The notes under the pieces are model-generated. The model saw only the letters and a program-made list of their open reading frames with translations. It did not search any database and was not told where the DNA came from. This document shows, one piece after another, positions 25,415 to 33,433 of a stretch of DNA of 49,013 bases (the first letter of the stretch is position 1; the number at the start of each line of letters is the position of its first letter). The position numbers and the translations under genes were made by a program. The stretch is from contig CAMDCX010000011.1 of the NCBI GenBank assembly GCA_945890715.1, forward strand, positions 1-49,013, read 5' to 3'. Source of the stretch: PVC group bacterium. Its GTDB lineage: Bacteria > Verrucomicrobiota > Kiritimatiellia > CAIKKV01 > CAITUY01.

Positions 25415-26746
25415 ATGTTGAAGCGTATTGCGATCAAAGGGTATAAATCATTGGCCGATGTTGAGCTAAAGCTCGGCAACTTATGCGTTTTGTTCGGCCC
25501 CAATGCCGCAGGCAAGAGCAACCTGCTGGATGCGCTACAATTGATCGGACGACTGGCATCATCACGAAATCTAAACGAGGCTTTTGAATCTCAATACCGG
25601 GGAACCCCGCTCGAATCATTCACCTTTCCGGCAGATGGCATTCCAGGACTCCTGGCGCGGGGTAAGGCGGAGTTCACCATTGAACTGGATGTCGAACTGT
25701 CTCAGGCAGTGATTACGCGCATGGAACAACGCATCCAGGAAATGAAACGCTCCCATGCCGTGAAGGAGGAAGGCGAGCCTTATGGCGGAGCCAAGAAGAG
25801 CGGGCCGATCAAGGAGCACTACCTGCGTTATCGGTTAAGCGTCGAAATCTTATCCAAGTCAGGAATTTTGCGCGTGACCGATGAATACCTGGCTGCGCTT
25901 AATGAAAAGGGTGAACCACGCCCGGGACGACGCCCCTTTTTGGAGCGGATGAACAGTCGTTTGCATTTGCGGATGGAAGGTCAGGCACACCCCACATACT
26001 ATGACTTGCATCTCGATCATACCGTAATCTCCAAGCCTCACTATCCCCCCCATTATCCTCACCTTTCGGCATTACGAGAAGAACTGGCTAGCTGGTGTTT
26101 CTTCTATTTTGAGCCACGGGAACAGATGCGACTTCCAAATCCGGTGAAAGAAGTGCGCCACATCGGACTCATGGGGGAAGAATTGGCTGCTTTCCTGAAC
26201 ACATTAAGGGCAACAGATGAAAAACAGTTCAAGGCGTTGGAACGCTCACTTCATCTTGTCATTCCCTCGGTAACGGGCATTGATGTGGCGCCCAATAATA
26301 TCGGCGAAGTTGAACTCAAGATCCGTGAGGGAGAAATGGCTGTTCCGGCGCGTGTCGTGTCCGAGGGGACTCTGCGAATCCTGGGCTTGCTTTCACTTAA
26401 GGCTGTACGTGAACCCATGGCTCTGGTCGGGTTTGAAGAACCGGAAAATGGAGTGCACCCCCGTCGCATCCGGTTAATAGCTGAAATTCTCCAAACTTTT
26501 GCAAAAGAGGGTGATACGCAGTTGATCGTCACAACTCATTCACCGTTACTGCCTGATCTTCTTCCGGCGGAGAGCCTTTATGTGTGCCGCCGACAGGGAT
26601 GCAACACAGAAATCGCCTCCTTTGAAAGCTGGGGCCCTTTGGCTAAAAGGCAGGGTATCGACGCGGCCCTTGATGATCTACAATCTGCGACCAAATCGAC
26701 ATTGCCTGTTTCCGCACGAATGCTTAGAGGTGACTTCGATGCCTGA
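25415..26746 (+). CDS. AAA/ABC-type ATPase (AAA_21, OLD/RecF-like)
   Basis: A 443-residue ATPase. Walker A is 'FGPNAAGKSNLLDAL' (about residues 28-37), an ABC-like signature is 'EGTLRILGLLSL', Walker B is 'LVGFEEPENGVHP' (about 338), and the switch histidine is in 'TTHSPLL' (about 373). The N-terminal 'IKGYKSLADVELKLGNL' is the standard opening for OLD/RecF-like defence ATPases. The middle third is the family's helical insertion. The start at 25415 is chosen because GAGG (25406-25409) is 5 nt upstream. It overlaps the next gene by 8 bp. Such ATPases often sense phage or DNA ends and activate a partner nuclease; here the partner is the TOPRIM-like protein. Function is inferred from architecture and island context. 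Confidence 0.85.
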   Translation: MLKRIAIKGYKSLADVELKLGNLCVLFGPNAAGKSNLLDALQLIGRLASSRNLNEAFESQYRGTPLESFTFPADGIPGLLARGKAEFTIELDVELSQAVITRMEQRIQEMKRSHAVKEEGEPYGGAKKSGPIKEHYLRYRLSVEILSKSGILRVTDEYLAALNEKGEPRPGRRPFLERMNSRLHLRMEGQAHPTYYDLHLDHTVISKPHYPPHYPHLSALREELASWCFFYFEPREQMRLPNPVKEVRHIGLMGEELAAFLNTLRATDEKQFKALERSLHLVIPSVTGIDVAPNNIGEVELKIREGEMAVPARVVSEGTLRILGLLSLKAVREPMALVGFEEPENGVHPRRIRLIAEILQTFAKEGDTQLIVTTHSPLLPDLLPAESLYVCRRQGCNTEIASFESWGPLAKRQGIDAALDDLQSATKSTLPVSARMLRGDFDA

Positions 26747-27332
26747 AGTCCTTCTTTTCGGTGAAGATTACGGTCACGAAGCAGTGGTGAAGGCTGTCAT
26801 TGAGCGGGTCGCCGATGACCTTGGAATGAATATCTGTGCCAAAGTCAGAAGCTCGCGCGGCGGCTATGGCACCATGCAGGCGGAACTTGCGACCTTCGTT
26901 CGTGATCTTGTTCGACAGCCAGCGGGGCGACCGGACTTGCTTGTCCTGGCCACGGATGCCAATTGTGTTGGCAGGCGAAAACGCGAGGAACAACTGCTCC
27001 CCATCCTTGAGCCCTTGACTGGTCTCCTGCCTACTGTCATGGCAATCCCGGATCCACATATTGAGCGATGGCTACTGATTGATTCACATGCCCTCAAGGC
27101 TGTTCTTGGACGCGGTTGTAGTGCGCCGGTAACCAAGTGCCAAAGGGGGCTGTACAAGGATTTGCTCGCAAAGGCGATCTCCGCCACAGGTGTGCGCCCG
27201 TTGATCGGTGGCATAGAACACGCCGAGGAGATCGTGAATGCAATGGATATTCCGAGGCTTCGTCTCGCAGAGGAATCTTTCGGCAGACTGATTGGCGATT
27301 TGGAACGGGAGCTCAGAAAACTTCAGGATTAA
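26739..27332 (+). CDS. TOPRIM/DUF4276-like protein, putative nuclease partner of the ATPase
   Basis: A 197-residue protein with a possible TOPRIM-type arrangement: an early glutamate in 'VLLFGEDYGHEAVVKAV' (about residue 8), then an Asp-rich strand 'DLLVLATDANCVGRRK' (about 66-80), then 'MAIPDPHIERWLLID', similar to the E-x-W-L/D segment of DUF4276 proteins. The standard DxD is 'DAN' here, so assignment is tentative. It overlaps the AAA gene by 8 bp, indicating stoichiometric production. ATPase plus small TOPRIM-like protein is the layout of several abortive-infection systems. It could alternatively be a regulatory subunit without nuclease activity. Confidence 0.6.
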   Translation: MPEVLLFGEDYGHEAVVKAVIERVADDLGMNICAKVRSSRGGYGTMQAELATFVRDLVRQPAGRPDLLVLATDANCVGRRKREEQLLPILEPLTGLLPTVMAIPDPHIERWLLIDSHALKAVLGRGCSAPVTKCQRGLYKDLLAKAISATGVRPLIGGIEHAEEIVNAMDIPRLRLAEESFGRLIGDLERELRKLQD

Positions 27333-27344
27333 GAAGGGCTGACC

Positions 27345-27617
27345 ATGGCTAAGCTAGGATCCGCAAAACATCCGGCGATAGTTCGCGTAAAGACAGAGGC
27401 GCGCGGAAAAGAGATCGTAGCCCTCTGCAATTCCAAGGGATGGCAGGTCATCGTCGGAATCGAGGCGGATAAGCCGGAAAATATGGAAGATCTTGATAGG
27501 CTCATGGGAAAGATGCCTGAAGCTACTGCGGCAAAGCCGCCGGTGAATCCAGTGAGCGGGAATGACTTCTGCCCTTGCGGGAGCGGGAAGAAATTCAAGA
27601 CGTGTTGTGGTGGGTAA
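27345..27617 (+). CDS. SEC-C/SWIM metal-binding mini-protein (PBPRA1643-like)
   Basis: A 90-residue protein. The C-terminus is a SEC-C zinc motif, 'DFCPCGSGKKFKTCCGG' (C-x-C-x8-CC), as in the SecA tail. The N-terminal part begins 'KLGSAKHPAIVRVKTEARG' and includes 'CNSKGWQVIVGIEADKPENMEDLDRLMG'. This matches the small PBPRA1643-type SEC-C family, of unknown function. It lies 12 bp after the TOPRIM-like gene and may belong to the same operon. Zinc binding is likely; a role in the putative defence pair is not established. Confidence 0.85.
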   Translation: MAKLGSAKHPAIVRVKTEARGKEIVALCNSKGWQVIVGIEADKPENMEDLDRLMGKMPEATAAKPPVNPVSGNDFCPCGSGKKFKTCCGG

Positions 27618-27624
27618 GGCAGAG

Positions 27625-27820
27625 GTGCGGCGGTTGGATGTCTGCATCCAGATGTGCAAGGAATTGGAGCAGACCGATGCTGTTCTTCTATAAACAGCTT
27701 GTCCTCCGCGCGGTGGCCGAAGATCTGATCAGTGCATCAAAGGGAGCGGCTCTGCTGAATTGCCCCCTGGATGATTTCCTTGACTCTGCCGCCACCCATG
27801 GTTTGATTAGGGGCTTATGA
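27625..27820 (+). pseudogene. remnant of an XRE/ImmA-associated antitoxin-like gene
   Basis: In one frame 27625-27693 reads 'VRRLDVCIQMCKELEQTDAVLL' then stops. A second frame continues at 27677 with 'YKQLVLRAVAEDLISASKGAALLNCPLDDFL' to 27820. The latter resembles the C-terminal helices of XRE-type antitoxins paired with ImmA/IrrE peptidases ('A.R...EGLISESKAAELL'). The two segments would join if one base were lost, and no helix-turn-helix or toxin is present. It overlaps the next gene start by 4 bp. A short genuine protein from 27677 cannot be excluded. Confidence 0.45.
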
Positions 27821-30210
27821 AGCCACCGGTCAAATCACTCTATGCGCCTTATCTTCTGGCCGCCGCACTCCTGCTGGCGGTTGCGGCTCTGATTTTTCCG
27901 TTTGACTCCGCTATCTACCTGACCCTGCGAACCTTTTCCCACCGGGTCGGAAAAATCCATATTGTTCAGGAACTCCTGAATCTTGTCCGCCCCTTCGGGA
28001 AGGGCGACGTGATTCTTCTCATTATCGCCGCATTGGGGATGGCCGGAGCGCGGCGAAAAGCGATGCATATCCTGCTGGCTCTCGGCGTGGTCGCCATCCT
28101 GGTCACGCCTCTCAAAGCCATCGTTGGACGCGAACGCCCGGCCTTTACAAATGACGAGTCATTTCCCAGCGGAGATGCTGCCACAGCGGCCGCTTTCTGC
28201 GTCCCTCTGTTGACGGCTTCGCCGTGGACCGCACCCCTCGCCGCCGTGATTACCGGCGGCGTGATCACGGGACGGATCTATGACGGCCGGCATTTCCCCA
28301 GTGATGCCCTGACGGGTGCCGCGCTCGGCCTGGTCGCTTCCGCCATCGCCCTGGCCATTCTTCGAAGGTGGCGCTGGCGGCCGCCCCGCCGCTGGTTTTT
28401 CATCGCCGGAATTCTAATCATCGCCTTTGCCGTCATTAACCTCTCCTGGGCCCGTGCCACACCCTTTGTTCTGGATTTTCTTCGCATCTGGGGCCCACCC
28501 GGCGTCTTCCTGTTGATCGCCCGCCTTTTGCCAGTCTGGCAGAGAAAGCAAAAACACGCCGAGAAGGCTCGATACCCGATCCTCCTCTTCGCCCTCCTCT
28601 TCACCCTTTACCTCGCGCTCTGCACCGCCTCGTCGCTGTGGGATCGCGATGAACCCCGGTTCTCGCGTGCCACCGTCGAGATGGTGGAATCCGGAAACTA
28701 TCTCGTCCCGACATTCAATGGCCAGTTGCGGGCTGATAAACCCATCCTGATCTACTGGCTCATGTCGTTACCGGTTCGCCTCCTCGGCCCCTCCGAACTG
28801 GCCTGCCGCCTGGTCGCGCCAGTTGCCACACTCATCACGGCCCTGCTCACGTTTTGGATTGCCCGCCGTCTGGCCGGCCCCAAGCCGGCCCTCATGGCAG
28901 GACTGGTTCTGATGCTCTCCCCCCTCATGGCCGTCAGCGGTACCGCCGCCACCACAGACGCCCTGCTCCTTGCCTGCATCACCGGCGCCATCGCGACCTT
29001 CCTGTTGTCATGGTTCCAGGGATTCAAGGTCTGGCACCTTCCCCTGATGATCCTTGCGCTAACCGGAGCGATTCTGACAAAAGGCCCGGTCGGGCTGGCC
29101 GTCCCGCTCCTGGTCATCACCGCCGTCATGATCTTCGCCAAAGGCGGAGCCCTCAAGCGACTCCCCTATCTGGGATGGCTTGTCTTCGCCATCGCCTCAG
29201 CCACGCTGTTGTTTCTGGCGTGGGGTCTGCCGGCCAATGCCGCAACCAACGGCGAGTTCCTGCGCCTGGGTATTGGGAAACATGTCGTGGACCGATCCCT
29301 GAACGCCATGGAAAGCCATGGTGGAAAATCCATCGTGTTTTATTTCTATTATCTACCGGTCATTCTCCTGGCTTTTTTTCCGTGGACCCTCTATCTGCCG
29401 AGACTTTTTTCAAGGCGCGGCACCCTCACCCCGACCCTCTCCCCTGAAGGGAGAGGGCGAAAACTTCTTCTCTGTTGGGGAGTGCCGGTGATTCTCCTGA
29501 TGAGTGTGGTGGCCACCAAACTGCCTCACTATATCCTGCCCGCCTGGCCGGCGCTGGCTATCGCCACGGCACTCGGACTTCAGCGGGCCATGAATGAGGG
29601 GCGGGCAGGAAACCGAACCCTTTCCGCCCGGATCGGACTCGGTCTTTTTCTTCTGGTCGGCCTCATTCTCGGCTTCGTCCTGATCTGCGTCCCCTGGTTC
29701 CTTCCGGTTTTCGGAGTGCGGATTCCCGCCACCGGAATTGGAATTGTTTTCCTCACCATGGTCTTTCTGGCGTGGCGTCACTACCGGAGCGCCCGACACA
29801 AAACGGTGGCTGGAATCCTGATCGCGGGCATGATGACAATCTTTCTTTCCGCTGCCTTGTTCCTGCTTCCCGCCATAGAATCCTACAAACTGGCGCCCCT
29901 CATCGCGACCTTCATCCAGAAGCAATCCAGCCCCGATACCCCGGTAACCACCTGCGGGTACGGCGAACCGAGCCTGAATTTCTACCTGGGCCGGAAGGCG
30001 CCGATCACGTCCCTGGAAGGCCCCGACCTGCCAACCTGGGCGACGGCACCGGGGAAAGGAATCCTGGTCGTCACCGAAACCCGTCTTGATCCCGTCCGGG
30101 AGGCCCTGAACACCCCCCGCATTGAAACACTGGATATCCTTCCGGGCTTCAACTACTCTCAAGGGAAATGGGTCAGGATCCATATCCTGGCGAGGGACAT
30201 GCAACCATGA
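27817..30210 (+). CDS. PAP2 phosphatase fused to an ArnT-like glycosyltransferase (GT39/83)
   Basis: A 797-residue multi-pass membrane protein. Residues 1-190 are a PAP2-type lipid phosphatase: 'KAIVGRERPA' (about 98), 'FPSGDAATAAAF' (about 116) and 'GRIYDGRHFPSDALTG' (about 153). The motif-2 histidine is aspartate here; the nucleophilic histidine in motif 3 is kept. From about 250 it resembles ArnT/PMT glycosyltransferases: 'WDRDEPRFSRATVEMVESGN' (catalytic DE near 277), 'RADKPILIYWL', and about ten further hydrophobic helices. It probably transfers a sugar from an undecaprenyl carrier onto an envelope lipid, with the phosphatase handling the carrier phosphate; this coupling is inference. 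A short palindrome encoding 'LTPTLSPEGRG' is inserted in a loop at about residues 538-548. Confidence 0.85.
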   Translation: MKPPVKSLYAPYLLAAALLLAVAALIFPFDSAIYLTLRTFSHRVGKIHIVQELLNLVRPFGKGDVILLIIAALGMAGARRKAMHILLALGVVAILVTPLKAIVGRERPAFTNDESFPSGDAATAAAFCVPLLTASPWTAPLAAVITGGVITGRIYDGRHFPSDALTGAALGLVASAIALAILRRWRWRPPRRWFFIAGILIIAFAVINLSWARATPFVLDFLRIWGPPGVFLLIARLLPVWQRKQKHAEKARYPILLFALLFTLYLALCTASSLWDRDEPRFSRATVEMVESGNYLVPTFNGQLRADKPILIYWLMSLPVRLLGPSELACRLVAPVATLITALLTFWIARRLAGPKPALMAGLVLMLSPLMAVSGTAATTDALLLACITGAIATFLLSWFQGFKVWHLPLMILALTGAILTKGPVGLAVPLLVITAVMIFAKGGALKRLPYLGWLVFAIASATLLFLAWGLPANAATNGEFLRLGIGKHVVDRSLNAMESHGGKSIVFYFYYLPVILLAFFPWTLYLPRLFSRRGTLTPTLSPEGRGRKLLLCWGVPVILLMSVVATKLPHYILPAWPALAIATALGLQRAMNEGRAGNRTLSARIGLGLFLLVGLILGFVLICVPWFLPVFGVRIPATGIGIVFLTMVFLAWRHYRSARHKTVAGILIAGMMTIFLSAALFLLPAIESYKLAPLIATFIQKQSSPDTPVTTCGYGEPSLNFYLGRKAPITSLEGPDLPTWATAPGKGILVVTETRLDPVREALNTPRIETLDILPGFNYSQGKWVRIHILARDMQP
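29420..29461 (+). repeat. REP-like palindrome inserted in frame in the glycosyltransferase gene
   Basis: CCCTCTCCC (29435-29443) and GGGAGAGGG (29449-29457) form a stem with a 5-nt loop, preceded by CACCCTCACCCCGA. The encoded 'LTPTLSPEGRG' is a known signature of a widely dispersed bacterial palindromic repeat. It sits in a loop between hydrophobic helices. Confidence 0.75.
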
Positions 30211-31064
30211 GCGAAGAGTTTGATGACCGACACACGGATCCTTCAACATTTGAGGGAGCCACTCCCGTTTCCCCGCCGGGGTCATCCACGACGCCACCCC
30301 CTCCCGCCCCTTCGGATGATCCGGATCCGGTTCCCATTGAATTGGAACTCGAGGTAGCGGAATCCGCTGGGAAATCGGAGCAAAAACTCCTGCTCATGGC
30401 GCTGGTGGTGGTCGCCTGCATCGCCATCGTGCATTTCACACCCCTTCAGAAACTGACCAACGACCAGACCTGGAAGCACTATATCCAGCAACTCGGATTC
30501 TGGGCCTCGACATTGTTCTTTCTGGTCAGCACCGGCCTGATTGCCCTCGGCACGCCCCGCATGTTTCTGTGTGGGCTGGCGGGCGTCCTGTTCGGGTTTC
30601 AAGCCGGTTTTATCATCGGCCAGATGTCCGCCCTTTTCGGGTCCTACACGACCTTCGTCTTTGCCCGCTGGGGCGGACGGGACTGGGTGATGAAGCGTAT
30701 CGAGAACAACCGGCGGCTCCGCGACTTGTTGCGAAAACCCTCCACGTTCACCATTTTCCTGGTACGCCAGCTTCCCATCGCCGGGGTGGTTCCCAATCTC
30801 ATTCTGGGTCTGACACCGGTTAAACACCGGTATTTCCTGCTGGGTTCGTTTCTGGGCTACCTGCCCAGCTCCGCCCTGGTGGCGGCAATCGGAAGCAGCT
30901 TGGGAAAGGGCTTCAGCAAGGAAACCCTGATTCATTCCATCGGCCAGATTACTCTCGCCATGCTTGCCCTGGGGGGCATTTCATTCCTGGTGTGGACCCT
31001 CAAAAAGAAACTGTCAGCTATCGCAGCCGCCAGGTCAGCCAGCCGCCAATCCCCAGAAATGTAA
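30207..31064 (+). CDS. VTT/DedA-family membrane protein (TVP38/TMEM64-like)
   Basis: A 285-residue protein. About 65 N-terminal residues are acidic and proline-rich and probably cytoplasmic. A membrane helix ('LLLMALVVVACIAIVHF') follows, then the VTT domain: 'IALGTPRMFLCGLAGVLFGFQAGFIIGQMSALFGS' in sections, 'FARWGGRDWV', and 'FLVRQLPIAGVVPNLILGLTPVKHRYFLLGSFLGYLPSS' in sections, where the conserved 'R..P..p....n...G' element is visible. DedA-type proteins scramble or export lipids such as undecaprenyl phosphate, fitting the PAP2-glycosyltransferase neighbour. The ATG at 30207 overlaps the previous stop (ATGA). The 3' end overlaps the LptF/G gene by 47 bp. Confidence 0.85.
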   Translation: MSEEFDDRHTDPSTFEGATPVSPPGSSTTPPPPAPSDDPDPVPIELELEVAESAGKSEQKLLLMALVVVACIAIVHFTPLQKLTNDQTWKHYIQQLGFWASTLFFLVSTGLIALGTPRMFLCGLAGVLFGFQAGFIIGQMSALFGSYTTFVFARWGGRDWVMKRIENNRRLRDLLRKPSTFTIFLVRQLPIAGVVPNLILGLTPVKHRYFLLGSFLGYLPSSALVAAIGSSLGKGFSKETLIHSIGQITLAMLALGGISFLVWTLKKKLSAIAAARSASRQSPEM

Positions 31065-32133
31065 GATTCGGAAGCCAACCGGCAAGCCAGGGGGAAATAA
31101 GCTCCCGTTTACCCAGAATCATTCCCAGCTGAATCAGCACATAAAACGCAAACAGGGCCACCACTCCGAAGGCCACACTCCGCATCGCCGATTGTCGAGC
31201 CCCGCCCATGGTGGCAGGCAGACCCAGCAAAATCAGAACCAGGCAGGACCACGGCATCGCCACGCGGGAGTTGATATCCGTCAACCGCTTCGCCAGCCAT
31301 CGCCCCGAGACATCCGGCCGCTTCTGAATGGAACGAATCATGTCGGTCGTGGATAAAAAGTCCACATCCTTGAGCTCATTGATGAAATCATCCGGCTGCT
31401 CATCATACTCGGTCATTTCCACCGGCTTATCCAATACCTCGATCTGCGCCCCGACCGGATCGCTCTTTTCATTGTAGTCCCGCCGCCGCATTCCGTAAAA
31501 CCACCAGGTGCCATCCATCCATTCGGCACGGTCGGCCGTAACTTCCATGGCCAGTGAACGATCCGGCCGTTCATGCGTGACTTTGACGCCCTTCAGCACG
31601 GTGGGGGTACGCTGATCAAATTGTTTGATCAGCCACTGCCGGTTCGCCGTTCCGGAATGATACAGGTAATCCCCCACAATAAAGGAAGACTCGCTTGAGC
31701 GCTTCAACACCCGCTTGGTGTAGTCGGAAATCCAGCGTGTCGCCATCGGCCCCATGGTTTCCTGGAGCACGGCCCCCAACATACTGGCGAACAATCCCAC
31801 CATCATCAGGGGCAACATCAGGCGCCGCAGACTGACCCCGCTGGCGCACATGGCCGTCAGTTCGTTATGCCGGGCGAACATCGTCAGGGTATACAGCGTG
31901 GCGAGCAGCATCGCGATCGGAAGCACCATGACCAGAAAGGGAACAAACCCGTTCACCTTGAACAGGAAATAGGCATAATACAGCAGGATATCCAAGGCAT
32001 CCGCCTTAACGGCCACAAAATCAGAAAACCGGTCGAACAAATCCAGAATGATGTAGAGCAGACTGAAGGTCCCCAGAATGTACCCGAACGGGATGAGGTA
32101 CTGCTTCAAAATGTAACGATCAATAATCTTCAT
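31018..32133 (-). CDS. LptF/LptG-family LPS transport permease
   Basis: A 371-residue inner-membrane protein starting 'MKIIDRYILKQYLIPFGYILGTFSLL', the standard opening of LptG/YjgQ. Helices follow at 'FVPFLVMVLPIAMLLATLYTLTMF', then the conserved 'ARHNELTAMCASGVSLRRLMLPLMMVGL' in sections. A periplasmic jelly-roll segment of about 170 residues comes next, then three C-terminal helices including 'VLILLGLPATMGGARQS' and 'FYVLIQLGMILGK'. It forms the membrane part of the LptB2FG machine extracting LPS. Whether it is LptF or LptG cannot be decided here, and the usual partner is not adjacent. The LptE-like gene elsewhere in the window fits the same pathway. Confidence 0.9.
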   Translation of the reverse strand: MKIIDRYILKQYLIPFGYILGTFSLLYIILDLFDRFSDFVAVKADALDILLYYAYFLFKVNGFVPFLVMVLPIAMLLATLYTLTMFARHNELTAMCASGVSLRRLMLPLMMVGLFASMLGAVLQETMGPMATRWISDYTKRVLKRSSESSFIVGDYLYHSGTANRQWLIKQFDQRTPTVLKGVKVTHERPDRSLAMEVTADRAEWMDGTWWFYGMRRRDYNEKSDPVGAQIEVLDKPVEMTEYDEQPDDFINELKDVDFLSTTDMIRSIQKRPDVSGRWLAKRLTDINSRVAMPWSCLVLILLGLPATMGGARQSAMRSVAFGVVALFAFYVLIQLGMILGKRELISPWLAGWLPNLTFLGIGGWLTWRLR

Positions 32134-32225
32134 GATGAACCCTAAAACCGCGTCACTCTAGCCGAGCTCACCCTCTTCCGTCAACGGCGGCATCCAACTA
32201 TTCAAAACTCGGCAGGTTCGCGCAA

Positions 32226-32254
32226 TTGACGGGAAGCAAGCCGGGGCGTATAAG
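32226..32254 (+). promoter_or_regulatory. sigma70-type promoter of the channel operon
   Basis: TTGACG (32226-32231) and TATAAG (32249-32254) are separated by exactly 17 bp, about 30 bp before the start of the ExbB-like gene. This is the best promoter match I found in the window. A TTGACG also occurs on the minus strand nearby (about 32201-32206) and may serve the LptF/G gene. Confidence 0.65.
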
Positions 32255-32287
32255 GGTTCCTTCACATTCAACCTCACGGGGGATATC

Positions 32288-33427
32288 ATGACAAAAACAG
32301 TACCGTCCCGGCAACGATCCATGCTGCTCCTGGCACTCGCCTGCCTGATACCACTGCCCTTCTGTATCGGCGCCTTCCTGATTAACATTGAAATGGCCGT
32401 CCGGGTGTTTGCCCCAACCCTTCGCTTCTTCGACGGGATCTTCCCGCATGGACTAATCCGCATCTGGCAAATTCTTTCCGCCGACCTGAGCACGGTCAGT
32501 ACGCTGATTCCCGTCATGATCCTGGCTTTCCCGCTCGCTCAACTCATCCGGATCCATCTGCAACGGGAATCCGACCCAACGCTCGCCCAACGCCTGGGCC
32601 CCGACCCCTATCCCTCCCACTTCGGCTTTTTCCAGGTCATGCTGGGTCTCACCGGAACGCTCTACGGCATGTACATCGGACTGGATGTAAGCGGCGTCAG
32701 CCAACTCGCCGGCCAGACCCCCACCGCCGACTCCATCCGCCAATCACTGGATCGTCTTCTGGGCGGAACCGCTACCGCGCTGTTGAGTTCGCTCGTCGGC
32801 TTGATCGGTGCCTTCATCACCGCCCGCCCCATCCCCTGGCTCTTCGGCCGCGTCACCGGCGTGAAGGCCGATGAAACCCGCCAAACTCTTACGGCAACCA
32901 TTGAACGGTTAACCGACGACCTTCGCGGCTTGAGCCAGGCGAGCCGAACCTTCACCGATTACCTCAATCCCGACACCGCCAATACCGTGCTCCAGCGAAT
33001 GGACCGGCAGGAAGCCGCCACCCGGGAGGCCTGCACCCGGCTGGACGCCATCATCAGCCAACTTGAAACCCTCAACCAGGGTCAATCCCTCCAGGCCCGC
33101 CAACTCACCGCCCTGGAGGCGCTGGCCGGCATCGCCGCCTCATCCCGTGATAAGCAGGATCAGGCTAATACCACACTCGCCGCAATCGCCCTCTCCCAGT
33201 CCGAATCCGCCGGGCGGCTCACCCGCCTGGAGTCCGTCGATCAGTCCGTCCAGCAGGCCAGCACACTCCTGCGCCGTCTGGTTGAGGGCGATGAAGCCCG
33301 CCATCAGGACACCCTGAAGACCTTGGCCGGGCTAGCCGCCGCTGCCAACGCGCAACGCGAACAACTGCAGCGGGATCAGGATGCCCTTCGGAACGCCCTG
33401 GCCGCCTACCTCAATCCCACCCGGTAA
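32288..33427 (+). CDS. ExbB/TolQ/MotA-like proton-channel subunit with long coiled-coil tail
   Basis: A 379-residue protein. Hydrophobic helices lie at about 12-32 and 72-88, then the two signature channel helices: 'LGLTGTLYGMYIGL' (about 119-132; compare ExbB 'LLGTVxG') and 'LLGGTATALLSSLVGLIGAF' (about 157-176; compare 'ALxxTxxGLxxAI'). From about 195 to the end the sequence is Ala/Leu/Gln/Glu/Arg-rich, free of Pro except near 230 and the C-terminus, and should form a long cytoplasmic coiled coil. That plan, channel plus cytoplasmic rod, recalls ZorA of Zorya defence as much as ExbB. It is 6 bp from an ExbD-like gene. The energised process is unknown. A promoter and the GGGGGAT before the ATG support the start. 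Confidence 0.75.
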   Translation: MTKTVPSRQRSMLLLALACLIPLPFCIGAFLINIEMAVRVFAPTLRFFDGIFPHGLIRIWQILSADLSTVSTLIPVMILAFPLAQLIRIHLQRESDPTLAQRLGPDPYPSHFGFFQVMLGLTGTLYGMYIGLDVSGVSQLAGQTPTADSIRQSLDRLLGGTATALLSSLVGLIGAFITARPIPWLFGRVTGVKADETRQTLTATIERLTDDLRGLSQASRTFTDYLNPDTANTVLQRMDRQEAATREACTRLDAIISQLETLNQGQSLQARQLTALEALAGIAASSRDKQDQANTTLAAIALSQSESAGRLTRLESVDQSVQQASTLLRRLVEGDEARHQDTLKTLAGLAAAANAQREQLQRDQDALRNALAAYLNPTR

Positions 33428-33433
33428 TCTGCC

